Assembly: GCA_039555135.1 (NCBI GenBank)
Contig: CP114179.1
Location: forward strand, 3,038,001-3,102,000
DNA from: Phycisphaeraceae bacterium D3-23
Lineage (GTDB): Bacteria; Planctomycetota; Phycisphaerae; Phycisphaerales; Phycisphaeraceae
DNA length: 64,000 nucleotides
Direction of reading: 5' to 3'
In this document: one piece after another, positions 1-8,448 of the stretch
Numbering within the stretch: the stretch's first letter is position 1
Layout: each line of letters opens with the position of its first letter
Made by a program: the position numbers and the translations under genes
Notes under the pieces: generated by a model
What the model was told of the DNA's origin: nothing
Database searches by the model: none
The model's input: the letters and a program-made list of their open reading frames with translations, nothing else

Positions 1-440
1 CGCGCTTGGCCTGCGGGGAAGCCGACGTAGATGAGGTTGTGGTCGCTGAGCGCCTCCCGCCAGGCCTCGGGGCAGCGCCGGCGGACGCCCGACTGGATCA
101 TGATGAGCAGCCCGGCCGGTCGATCGGCGCGGTAGGCCTCGGGGACCTCGATGAACCAGTCCGTGGTCTCGCGGTCGCCGTCGTTGGTGGGCTGGTCGGG
201 GGTGCGTTGGTAGGTCTCAGTGTCGGCGTTGCGTGGCTCCCAGCCGTAGAGCAGCCGGGTCTCGTGGATGACGCGGTAGGGGATGCCGGGCGTTTCGATG
301 GCGTAGTGCCCGACGCGGTGGCGCGGGTCGGGCTCGGGGCCTTGCTCGTCTTCTTGCGCCGACGCGTGCGTGGCAGCAGACAAGAACCAGAGCGCCAGCC
401 CGAATACAGCCAACGCACGCCAGTGGTTTCCGCTTCGCAT
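1..440 (-). CDS. secreted protein of unknown function, 3' part outside the window
   Basis: Partial gene: it starts at 440 on the minus strand and runs off the window at base 1, leaving 146 codons. The first ~29 residues form a clear signal peptide (MRSGNHWRALAVFGLALWF, then a small-residue cleavage region ending THASAQ), so the product is exported. The mature part reads through RHRVGHYAIETPG and, near the cut end, RPAGLLIMIQSGVRRRCPE and NLIYVGFPAG. This resembles the start of an alpha/beta-hydrolase or esterase core, where a strand is followed by an oxyanion turn, but no catalytic residue is in the visible part. An AGGAG-type ribosome site (GAGGAGTGAGAC) precedes the ATG, and floA ends 57 bp upstream on the same strand. 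The gene is invisible if only closed ORFs are considered. The hydrolase assignment is a guess. Confidence 0.7.
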   Translation of the reverse strand, partial: MRSGNHWRALAVFGLALWFLSAATHASAQEDEQGPEPDPRHRVGHYAIETPGIPYRVIHETRLLYGWEPRNADTETYQRTPDQPTNDGDRETTDWFIEVPEAYRADRPAGLLIMIQSGVRRRCPEAWREALSDHNLIYVGFPAGQA

Positions 441-497
441 GTCTCACTCCTCGCGCGTCGTTGCCTGTTCGCGATGACGCCCCCGACACCCGCCGTC

Positions 498-1532
498 TTA
501 CTCGTCGCTGTCACCCGCGATGCCGTCGCGCATCTTCGTGTCGGCCTGGATGTTGTTCATTTTGTAGTAGTCCATCACGCCCATGTTCCCGTTGCGGAAT
601 GCGTCGGCCATCGCTTTGGGCACCTCGGCCTCGGCCAAGACCACCAGCGCACGGTTCTTCTGCTCCTCCGCACGGAACTCCTGTTCCTGCGCGACGGCGA
701 GGGCACGCTTCTGCTCGGCCTCGGCCTGGAAACGCACCTTGTCGGCCTCGGCCTGGTCGGCCTGGAGCTTCGCGCCGATGTTATCCCCCACGTCGATATC
801 CGCGATGTCGATCGACAGGATGTCGAACGCCGTGCCCGCGTCCAGCCCGCGCTCGAGCACGACGCGGGAGATGCGGTCGGGGTTTTCGAGGACGTCTTTG
901 TGCGTGCCCGCCGAGCCGATGGTGGTGACAATGCCTTCGCCGACGCGGGCGATGATGGTCTCTTCGAGCGCACCGCCGACCAGCCGGGCGAGGTTCGCGC
1001 GGACGGTGACGCGGGCGCGGGCCTTGAGCTGGATGCCGTCTTTGGCGACGGCGTCGATCGTGCCCCGGCCTGACTGGGTCGCGGGGCAGTCGATCACCTT
1101 GGGCTTCACCGACGTCTGCACTGCCTCGAGGATGTCCCGGCCCGCCAGGTCGATCGCGCACGCGGTGTCCCAAGGCAAGTCGATCTTCGCCCGGCTCGCC
1201 GCGATGAGCGCGTTGATCACGCGCGGCACGTTGCCGCGCGAGAGGTAGTGCGTCTCGAGTTGGTTGGTCGAGACGTTGATGCCGGCCTTCACCGCCTGGA
1301 TGCGGGAGAGGACGATCGTGTTGGTGTTGACCTTCCGGAACCACATCCCGATGAGCGAGCCGAAGCTCACGGGCGCGCCCGACACGCGGGCCTGGAGCCA
1401 GAGGTTGAAGAACTTGCTGACGATGAAGATGAAGATCAGCGCGACGATAATCGCGACGATGATCACGACCGTGAGGATGACCATCGGGGTATCGACGGCG
1501 AGCACGTTGGGTAGCGGCGAGGCGTTTGGCAT
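498..1532 (-). CDS. floA: flotillin-like protein FloA
   Basis: The 344-residue product matches the bacterial FloA (UPF0365) family in length (about 330) and layout. It has one N-terminal membrane segment at about residues 17-41 ([20 protein letters not shown]), then a PHB/SPFH-like domain, then an Ala/Glu-rich helical tail ([20 protein letters not shown]) ending in the family-typical [11 protein letters not shown] region. Family knowledge: FloA oligomerises in the cytoplasmic membrane and organises functional membrane microdomains. The ATG has a GAGAGGA ribosome site about 10 nt upstream. It lies directly upstream of, and on the same strand as, the truncated secreted protein, and diverges from the P-loop gene at 1715. 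NfeD-type partners often found next to flotillins are not seen here. Confidence 0.92.
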   Translation of the reverse strand: MPNASPLPNVLAVDTPMVILTVVIIVAIIVALIFIFIVSKFFNLWLQARVSGAPVSFGSLIGMWFRKVNTNTIVLSRIQAVKAGINVSTNQLETHYLSRGNVPRVINALIAASRAKIDLPWDTACAIDLAGRDILEAVQTSVKPKVIDCPATQSGRGTIDAVAKDGIQLKARARVTVRANLARLVGGALEETIIARVGEGIVTTIGSAGTHKDVLENPDRISRVVLERGLDAGTAFDILSIDIADIDVGDNIGAKLQADQAEADKVRFQAEAEQKRALAVAQEQEFRAEEQKNRALVVLAEAEVPKAMADAFRNGNMGVMDYYKMNNIQADTKMRDGIAGDSDE

Positions 1533-1714
1533 GGTGCGGAATCCTCTCCCGGGGGAGGTGGGTGAATGGGGTAAGCCGGGTGGCCGATCTGGTGTCCATC
1601 ATCGCCGGACGGGGCGGCGGTGGCAAGCGCGGCGGCCGGCCGGGCGAAGGCCCGACCCGGCGGGCGTTCATCGTTTACCATACCCCGTCCCACGAAACGC
1701 GAGGAGCACACCAT

Positions 1715-2830
1715 ATGCGAGCGATTGTCACTGGCCAGGTCGGCGTCGATAAGAAGGGCTACCTCAAACAACTCGTCGACCTCGCCGGCCAGCGCGGCAC
1801 GACGATCGACGTCTACAATGTCGGCGACCGGATGTACGGCGAGGCCCCCGACATCCGCCCGGGCCGGATCCTCGACCTGCCGCTCGCCCGGCTGCGCTCG
1901 CTGCGCCGCGCGGCGCTCAAGGACATCATCAGCGAGTCCGAGGGCCAGGAACACGCCGTCCTCAACACCCACGCCACCTTCCGCTGGCGCCACGGGCTCT
2001 TCGCGGCGTTCGACTTCGACCAGATCCAGGCCTTCAAGCCCGACATGCTTATCTGCCTCATGGACAACATCGAGGTCGTCCACGCCCGGCTGCACGAGAG
2101 CTACACCTCGGACGCGACACTCAAAGACCTCATGGTCTGGCGCGAAGAAGAGATTATGGTCACCGAGATGCTCGCGCAGGCGCTGGGCATCCCGACGCAG
2201 TTTTATGTGCTTTCGCGTGGCCGCGAGGTCGATACGGTCGAGACGTGCTACCGGCTGATCTGCAAGCCCGAGATGAAGAAGGTGTACCCGAGCTTCCCGA
2301 TGACGCATGTCGAGAAGCTGCCGGATGTGCGCAAGCGGATTGATGCGTTCCGCGCCGAATTGGCGGACAAGTTCGTGGCGTTCGACCCGGCGGATGTGGA
2401 TGAGAAGCTGCTGCTCGATGCGGCGCTCGAGGCGGCGAAGAACGGCGAAGACTTCATCGAGGCCGACGCCGGCACGTTCCGCCCGGGCGAGAAGCTGCGG
2501 GTCTCGGTGCGCGAGGTCTTGGACATCGCCAAGGATGTGGACGGACAGATCTACACCCGCGACTTCCAGATGGTCCGCCAGAGCGACATGATCGTCTCGC
2601 TGGTGCCCGAGCTGCCCGGCGGCGCGCCCGGATTGAGCAGCGGGGTGGAGCGCGAGTTGCAGCACGCGTTCGACCATAGCCGGGATGTGTACGTCGTGTA
2701 CCACCCCGAGAAGCCGCCGAGCCCGTTCATCACCGAGACGGCGACGAAGGTGTTCCGCACGACCGACGAGGCGATGGCGCACTTCGAGGCGTCGGGCTTC
2801 CTCACGGCGGGGAACCTGTTCGGGCATTAG
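1715..2830 (+). CDS. P-loop/adenylate-kinase-like protein with nucleoside-deoxyribosyltransferase-like C-terminus
   Basis: 371 residues. The ATG at 1715 is chosen because GAGGAG lies 8 nt upstream; longer ORF starts would run into the divergent floA promoter region. The N-terminus (MRAIVTGQVGVDKKGY) looks like a degenerate adenylate-kinase P-loop: Gly7, Gly10, Lys13 and Lys14 are present but the GK[ST] order is not. The middle contains MLICLMDNIEVVHARL and MVWREEEIMVTEMLA, consistent with a kinase-like core. The C-terminal ~100 residues (YTRDFQMVRQSDMIVSLVP, GLSSGVERELQHAFD, DVYVVYHPEK) resemble nucleoside 2-deoxyribosyltransferase or TIR-like nucleotide-binding folds. No reaction can be assigned. 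The two-domain reading is inference. Confidence 0.7.
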   Translation: MRAIVTGQVGVDKKGYLKQLVDLAGQRGTTIDVYNVGDRMYGEAPDIRPGRILDLPLARLRSLRRAALKDIISESEGQEHAVLNTHATFRWRHGLFAAFDFDQIQAFKPDMLICLMDNIEVVHARLHESYTSDATLKDLMVWREEEIMVTEMLAQALGIPTQFYVLSRGREVDTVETCYRLICKPEMKKVYPSFPMTHVEKLPDVRKRIDAFRAELADKFVAFDPADVDEKLLLDAALEAAKNGEDFIEADAGTFRPGEKLRVSVREVLDIAKDVDGQIYTRDFQMVRQSDMIVSLVPELPGGAPGLSSGVERELQHAFDHSRDVYVVYHPEKPPSPFITETATKVFRTTDEAMAHFEASGFLTAGNLFGH

Positions 2831-2862
2831 TGGGCCTTGTGCTTGACATCGTGTTCAGTGAA

Positions 2863-2946
2863 TAGCCGCGTCGCTACGCGACGCCGGTGAATGAGCCAAG
2901 GACGTGTTTCCCCGCGACGCCCCGGCACCGCGTAGCGGTGCGGCTA
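2863..2946. repeat. 84-bp intergenic palindrome, TAGCCG-tip family, copy 1
   Basis: The left arm starts TAGCCGCGTCGCTACGCGAC and the right arm ends CGCGTAGCGGTGCGGCTA, so the outer tips are perfectly complementary. Each arm can also fold on itself (CGTCGCTACGCGACG and CACCGCTACGCGGTG types). A second full copy is at 16663-16752 and a single arm at 50142-50164. It lies between two plus-strand genes. It looks like a REP/BIME-type element; mobility is inferred from copies only. Confidence 0.8.
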
Positions 2947-2980
2947 ATCAGCGAGTCTCTCGCAATTCCGGAGCCCCACC

Positions 2981-3781
<801 letters not shown>

Positions 3782-3804
3782 ATTGATTCGGGGACGACTT
3801 TTCT

Positions 3805-3913
3805 GGGTGCCACACAACTGCCCTGCTCTGAGGGCTGCTGTGTGCTGGCGTACCAACTCCATGTGTCACCACACACTCAGCAGCCCTGCGGACAGGGCAG
3901 TTGTGTGGCACCC
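3805..3913. repeat. 109-bp palindrome, GGGTGCCACACAACTG family, copy 1
   Basis: The outer arms (GGGTGCCACACAACTG... and ...CAGTTGTGTGGCACCC) are a perfect 21-bp inverted repeat. Inner segments (AGGGCTGCTGTGTG and CACACTCAGCAGCCCT) also pair. A second copy of exactly the same length sits at 63399-63507. It lies between a plus-strand gene ending at 3781 and a minus-strand gene ending at 3917, so it could act as a bidirectional terminator. Confidence 0.85.
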
Positions 3914-3916
3914 GAA

Positions 3917-4228
3917 TCAGCGCGATGCGAGCACCCCCAGCACGACCCGCCGCATCAGCCCCGCCAGGATCATCACAGGCGCGACGAGCACAGCCGTGAA
4001 GTACAGCGCCGCGTAGAGCAGGCCCAGCAGGGTTAGCCACTCGCCGCGCGCGCCCTCGGCTGGGGGTGTGCCGCTGAACGCGCTGGTGTATTCACGCCAG
4101 CCCAGCGTATGCGCGACGGCCCAAAGCGTGATGAGCGCGATGCCGAGCGTGACCCAGCCCCACGGCGAGCACACCAGCCAGACGGCGGCCCCCGCGATGC
4201 GTGTCGGGATCGGTGGGGGTTTACCCAT
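3917..4228 (-). CDS. small membrane protein of unknown function
   Basis: 103 residues. The ATG at 4228 overlaps the stop codon of the upstream gene (ATGGGTAA), which decides the start and indicates translational coupling. Two membrane segments are visible: VWLVCSPWGWVTLGIALITLW (about 17-37) and LLGLLYAALYFTAVLVAPVMI (about 70-90), followed by a basic tail (LMRRVV). No domain is recognised. It forms a two-gene operon with the exported barrel protein at 4221-5480 and may assist or anchor it, but nothing in the sequence proves that. Confidence 0.75.
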   Translation of the reverse strand: MGKPPPIPTRIAGAAVWLVCSPWGWVTLGIALITLWAVAHTLGWREYTSAFSGTPPAEGARGEWLTLLGLLYAALYFTAVLVAPVMILAGLMRRVVLGVLASR

Positions 4229-5480
4229 CGCCGGTCCCCGTAGCGCTTGCGTCATCCGTCGTCCGCTGTGCGTTGCGCACGCGCTCCCACAACGGCCCCT
4301 GCACCAAGGCGTAGAGCAGGACCGCGTCGCCGACCTGGTTGCTCGCGGCGTAGCGGCGGGTGTCACCGTCGCGTATGGGGAAGGCGGCGAACTCGAGCAT
4401 GGTGAGCAGGGATGTCAGCGTTTTGTCGTCGCCGAACGCGGCCGCGCCGAGGACCGCCATCCCGCTTGAGCCGGTGCTGATGTCGAGGACGGGGACGATC
4501 GGGCCCGAGTCGATATCGGCCGGCCCGCGCCAACTCGCGGGCCACTCGTGCGCGTATCCAAAACCGAGGAAGGAGTCGCCCAGCGCATCGCGTGCTGTGT
4601 CGTACTGCGACTGCGCGTAGCTTGGATCGATGAGTTGGAGCATGTGTGCGGTGAAGTAGATGCTCGTACCTTCGGGCCCGTCGAGGGGTCGGCCGTCGTA
4701 GGTGAAGCTCGACACCAGCAGCCCGGTCTCGGTGTCGGTGAGGTGTTGCCTGACGGACGCGAGCCAGCGTGAGACGAGGGCGCGATGGTCCCGGCCGTCG
4801 GCGAAGTCGCTGAGCACGATCGCCGCGATCGCGGCGCTGTTGCAGAACATCCAGCACTCGTCCGGGTAGCTCTCGGAGCAGGTGATCGGCCCGGCGTCGA
4901 GCTGCGCGGTGACCGCGTCGATGCGCTGCTTCAGCGCCGGCGCGAGGGCGTCGCTGGGCGCGGTTGCCTGCCGCGCGGCGAGCATCAGCGCGATCTCGCC
5001 GTCGACGAAGATGCTCCGGCCCGTTCGGTTCCGGTATGCGCCATAGCGCGCGTATGGCATCAGGTAGTGGAGCTGGCCGTGTGCGGCCTCGACCGCGAGG
5101 GTCTCGTCGATGATGCGGTCGGCGATCGCGAGGTAGCGCGCTTGCTCAGTTGGCTCGTGCAGCGCCATATTGCACAGCGCGAGCACCAGGAACGTCCGGC
5201 CCATGAAGTCCCACTCGGCGTTGGCGATCCGCATCTGGTCCTGCGATGCTTGCCGCTGGGCATCATCGCTCCACAGCGCAAGTTGGTAGCCCGCGAGGTC
5301 GTGGGCACGCGGGGCGACGGCGGCGTCCTGGTGGTACGCCTCCGCATCGGGCACATACCAAAGATGGACGCTCGCGAGCCAGCCCGCAGCCGAGACGAGC
5401 AGGCAGGCCAGGCCGACGCCTATACGGGCGGCTGGGCCCGGCGGTCGTCGGTCGGCCGACTTGTCTGGCGGCGTCGGCAT
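4221..5480 (-). CDS. membrane-anchored alpha/alpha-barrel protein, possibly linalool dehydratase/isomerase-like
   Basis: 419 residues from ATG 5480; the 37-residue extension upstream lacks signal character. After a Pro/Lys-rich start comes one membrane segment (IGVGLACLLVSAAGWLASV, about 20-40). The rest is a helical-repeat domain with AEWDFMGRTFLVLALCNMAL, ESYPDECWMFCNSAAIAAIV, GTSIYFTAHMLQLIDP and DISTGSSGMAVLGAAAFG. The aromatic-lined (alpha/alpha)6 pattern recalls linalool dehydratase/isomerase-type and glycoside-processing barrels. The first is my preferred comparison because of the WDFM-R motif and acidic/Cys pairs, but I cannot confirm it. It is translationally coupled to the small membrane protein downstream. 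Confidence 0.65.
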   Translation of the reverse strand: MPTPPDKSADRRPPGPAARIGVGLACLLVSAAGWLASVHLWYVPDAEAYHQDAAVAPRAHDLAGYQLALWSDDAQRQASQDQMRIANAEWDFMGRTFLVLALCNMALHEPTEQARYLAIADRIIDETLAVEAAHGQLHYLMPYARYGAYRNRTGRSIFVDGEIALMLAARQATAPSDALAPALKQRIDAVTAQLDAGPITCSESYPDECWMFCNSAAIAAIVLSDFADGRDHRALVSRWLASVRQHLTDTETGLLVSSFTYDGRPLDGPEGTSIYFTAHMLQLIDPSYAQSQYDTARDALGDSFLGFGYAHEWPASWRGPADIDSGPIVPVLDISTGSSGMAVLGAAAFGDDKTLTSLLTMLEFAAFPIRDGDTRRYAASNQVGDAVLLYALVQGPLWERVRNAQRTTDDASATGTGDG

Positions 5481-5649
5481 GCGGGCATAATACTCTAAAT
5501 TGCAAAGCAAACAATGAGGCGCATCGTAAACTTGCGCACGCGGGCGATATCGGGCTAAAAGCTGTGTAGCCAGAACTTTGGAATCACACAAAAGTACGGC
5601 CGAGAACTACTCGATAGGTGCAGGGGAGTAACCTCATTGGAGTATCGCG

Positions 5650-6618
5650 ATGTACCGCATTTTGCTTGTCGATGACCAGCCCGACATGCACCGCCTGGTG
5701 GAGCACCATCTCGCATCGAAGCTTGGCGAGCCGTACGTGATGGAGATCGTGGGTAACGAGGAGGACGCGATTGCGGCGGTGGGAGGCTCGGACGATTACG
5801 ACGTTGTGCTGCTGGACCTGTGCCTGCCCGAGTTCACGGGGCTTGAGGTGTTGGGTAAGTTGCTCACGCTGCGGCCGAACCTGGCGGTGGTGGTGGTCAG
5901 CGGGCAGGGCAGCGAGCGGGTCGTGGTCGAGGCGCTCGAGCGTGGCGCGATGAGCTACATCGACAAGTCTTCGCTGGCCGAGATGCTGCCGCAGACGGTC
6001 CGCAAGGTCGTCTCCGTCAGCCGGGAGACTGCGCTGCGCCGGCGTATCAGCTCGGGGATGACGGCGGCGCGTTTTTCATACGAGCTCGAGAGCGACCCGG
6101 GGCTCATCCCCGCGCTGCTCGACGAGGTCCGCGAGGTGTTTGCGAAGTTTCAGATCGGCGGGCCCAACCCGGCGCAGCTTCTGATCGCGATCGAGGAGGC
6201 GCTCGCCAACGCGCTGTACCACGGCAACCTCGAGATCGGCTCCGAGCTGAAACAGGAAGACTTCCGCGCGTTCTACAAGCTCGCGCAGGAGACCCGGAAG
6301 CTGCCTGCGTTCCGCGACCGCAGGGTCCGGCTGCACCTGGAGGTGCGCGAGGGCACGGCCTGGGTCACGGTCTGCGACGATGGCGAGGGGTTTGATCCTG
6401 ATACGGTGCCCGACCCGACGCTGCCCGAGAATCTGGACAAATCGTTTGGGCGCGGGCTGCTGCTGATGCGCGCGTTCTTCGACGAGGTCGTGTTTAGCGA
6501 GAAGGGCAACGAGGTGACGCTGGTTGCGGCGGCGGTGCCGGACGGGCATTGCGTCGCGCCGTCGGACGAGGCGGTGGACCCGGAAACGAAGGGCAAACGC
6601 AAGCAGTCGGCGGCGTAG
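5650..6618 (+). CDS. receiver domain fused to HATPase_c (RsbW-like) domain
   Basis: 322 residues. Residues 1-120 are a response-regulator receiver domain (LLVDDQPD, phosphoacceptor Asp56 in VVLLDLCLP, Lys106 in YIDKSS). Residues about 140-300 are a GHKL ATPase of the anti-sigma/serine-kinase type, with N-box EEALANALYHGN, G1 box VCDDGEGFDPD and G2 box SFGRGLLLMRAF. No HisKA dimerisation domain is present. The likely output is therefore phosphorylation-controlled kinase or anti-sigma binding activity rather than DNA binding. GGAG precedes the ATG. There is no cognate histidine kinase, STAS protein or PP2C phosphatase adjacent, so partners must be encoded elsewhere. Confidence 0.85.
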   Translation: MYRILLVDDQPDMHRLVEHHLASKLGEPYVMEIVGNEEDAIAAVGGSDDYDVVLLDLCLPEFTGLEVLGKLLTLRPNLAVVVVSGQGSERVVVEALERGAMSYIDKSSLAEMLPQTVRKVVSVSRETALRRRISSGMTAARFSYELESDPGLIPALLDEVREVFAKFQIGGPNPAQLLIAIEEALANALYHGNLEIGSELKQEDFRAFYKLAQETRKLPAFRDRRVRLHLEVREGTAWVTVCDDGEGFDPDTVPDPTLPENLDKSFGRGLLLMRAFFDEVVFSEKGNEVTLVAAAVPDGHCVAPSDEAVDPETKGKRKQSAA

Positions 6619-6652
6619 GCAATGTGTTTGTGGCGCTGAAATGCGCGGCGTT

Positions 6653-6781
6653 GTTTAGCCGGTGCCCCAACGGGGCCCGCGCGTTTGATGCGCATCGCGT
6701 GGTATGCGCTTCGTCTTTAGGCGGAGCGCGTACTACCCCATGCGGATAAGAGCGCGGGCCCCGTTGGGGCACCGGCTAAAC
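6653..6781. repeat. 129-bp intergenic palindrome, GTTTAGCC tips, GGTGCCCCAACGGGG arms
   Basis: The left arm begins GTTTAGCCGGTGCCCCAACG and the right arm ends CGTTGGGGCACCGGCTAAAC, a perfect long inverted repeat with a ~65-bp centre (imperfect pairing around GCGCGTT/AGCGCG). It shares its outer GTTTAGCC/GGCTAAAC tips with the palindrome at 42499-42573. It lies in a convergent gap. Confidence 0.85.
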
Positions 6782-6811
6782 AGGGCCGGCATTGGCGGAT
6801 GCATGACAGAT

Positions 6812-6850
6812 AACACCGCGGGGCAGGCGTTTGGCCTGCCCCGCGGTGTT
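6812..6850. terminator. strong hairpin in a convergent gap, probable bidirectional terminator
   Basis: AACACCGCGGGGCAGGC (6812-6828), a 5-nt loop, then the perfect complement to 6850 gives a 17-bp stem. It is located between the receiver/HATPase gene (plus) and the end of the proline-rich gene (minus). U-tracts on either side are weak, so termination is inferred from stem strength and position. Confidence 0.6.
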
Positions 6851-6875
6851 GTTGTGGGGTTGTTCGGCTGCGTGG

Positions 6876-8303
6876 CTATTGGGGGGTGGGTGCGGGCCTT
6901 GGCGCGGGGCGGGGGGCCGGGCGGTCGGGGCTGGGTGCGGGCGTCGGTGCGGGCCGAGGTGCTGGCCGGTCCGTGTCATCGGGCTGGGGGGACGGTGCCG
7001 GCCGGGGTGCGGGTCGTGGGGCCGGGCGTGGCGCGGGTTGGTCGGTGTCGTCGGGATCGGGGGTCGGCGCGGGTTGCGGGGTCGGCGCTGGCCGAGGCGT
7101 GGGGGCGGGCCGCGGCGCGGGCTGATCGGTATCGTCGGGCTGGGGCGTTGGCCGTGGCGTGGGCATCGGCGCGGGGCGTGGGCCGGGCGTCGGTGTGGGG
7201 TTGGGCCGGGTGCGTGTGTCGTCGTCGGGCTGGGGTGTGGGTGCGGGGCCGGGTGCAGGTCGTGGGGTGGGCATGGGTGCGGGCGCGGGGCCGGTGCGTC
7301 GGTCGTCGCCGCGTCGCGGGCCCGGCGCGGGGGCTGGTCCCGTGCGTCGGTCGTCGTCGCCGCCTTCGATGGCGGGGCCGACGGGCCTTGCGCCACGGCC
7401 GCCGCGGCCGCCGGCGGTCTGTTCGAGCCGGACCCGGCGGGGCTCGACTTTGGTCTGCGTCATGGTGGTGCCGGCCATGGACGTCTGCGAGTAGCCGATG
7501 GTCGTGCCTTCCATCACGATCGTGTCCATGTAGGTGTCGAGGTTGCGGTAGATCACCCCGCCGTACTGCGTGCGGGTGGCGTTGGTGGTGAACATGCCCT
7601 GTACGTTGTTCTCGATCTCGAAGGAGACGTCGAAGGCAAACTCGATCACGGCAAAGGTCTGGCCGTCCTCTTCCGTGACGCCGAGGTACTTGAAGGTGCC
7701 GCCGCCCTCGACGGGCGCGCCGGGGAAGGTCATCGCGCCGGGGAAGTAGTTGATATCGACGCCCTCGATTGTCCAGGTCGTGTCCTGTGCGATATCGCCG
7801 GCCGGGTAGAGCAGGCGCGGATCGTAGAACCCGCTGTTCTCCATCAGGTCAGCGCCTTCCTGCGTCAGCGCGATGGGCGAGTCGACGTCGCACTCCCAGA
7901 AGCCGTCGCGGACCTCGTAGTTGAGCGCGAGCCCGCTGAGTTCACGGCCGAGGTTTTCCTGGTGCCGCTCGCCGTTCATCCGGATCTCGGAGGCGGTGCT
8001 AAGCGCGACGAAGGTGAGCTTTGCGCCGGTGATGGTCGCGCCGGTGACATCCGTGACTTCGTAGCGCAGGCGGTTTTCGATCTCGGACTCGATCGTGCCC
8101 TCGACGACGAAGCCGTCGGAGTCGTAGATGTATCGGCCGCGCTCGGTGTGCTCGCCCGTGACGGCGTACTCGTAGGACTGCCCCTGCTGCGGCGCGGGGC
8201 CGCGGAGGTCCACGGCCCATGCGGGCAGGGCGGCGGCGCTCAGCGCGGTCATCGTCGCGGCGGCAAGCAGGGTGTTCAGGGTGTTCTTCGGCTGGCGTGT
8301 CAT
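6876..8303 (-). CDS. secreted protein with proline-rich repetitive C-terminal tail
   Basis: 475 residues from ATG 8303 (GAAGGAATACGCC upstream). It has a signal peptide (TLLAAATMTALSAAALPAWA), so it is exported. Residues about 28-300 form a globular, beta-rich domain (GQSYEYAVTGEHTERGRY, GTFKYLGVTEEDGQTFAVIE) that resembles planctomycete proteins of unknown function (possibly DUF6263-like, not certain). From about residue 310 it changes to low-complexity repeats such as DDRRTGPAPAP, PTPQPDDTDQPAP and RPAPRPAPTPQ up to the last codon. The tail may span or bind the cell envelope. The coding strand here is extremely C-rich. Repeat number may be variable or misassembled. Confidence 0.8.
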   Translation of the reverse strand: MTRQPKNTLNTLLAAATMTALSAAALPAWAVDLRGPAPQQGQSYEYAVTGEHTERGRYIYDSDGFVVEGTIESEIENRLRYEVTDVTGATITGAKLTFVALSTASEIRMNGERHQENLGRELSGLALNYEVRDGFWECDVDSPIALTQEGADLMENSGFYDPRLLYPAGDIAQDTTWTIEGVDINYFPGAMTFPGAPVEGGGTFKYLGVTEEDGQTFAVIEFAFDVSFEIENNVQGMFTTNATRTQYGGVIYRNLDTYMDTIVMEGTTIGYSQTSMAGTTMTQTKVEPRRVRLEQTAGGRGGRGARPVGPAIEGGDDDRRTGPAPAPGPRRGDDRRTGPAPAPMPTPRPAPGPAPTPQPDDDTRTRPNPTPTPGPRPAPMPTPRPTPQPDDTDQPAPRPAPTPRPAPTPQPAPTPDPDDTDQPAPRPAPRPAPRPAPSPQPDDTDRPAPRPAPTPAPSPDRPAPRPAPRPAPTPQ

Positions 8304-8448
8304 GGCGTATTCCTTCCCACGAGGGGCGTTGGGTGCCGTTTTGAGCCGGGGATGCGGGTTTCCATGCTCCACATTACCCGTCGGCGGTTTGCGTTCAAGG
8401 GATAATGCGAAAGCGGGGTCAAAAAGGGGCCACTGCCGGGCCAGTTTT

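Noticed and set aside
6886-7370. Repetitive GGGTGCGGG tract as a CRISPR array or minisatellite
   Set aside because: Units are irregular codon-level repeats encoding the proline-rich tail; there are no constant spacers or repeats.
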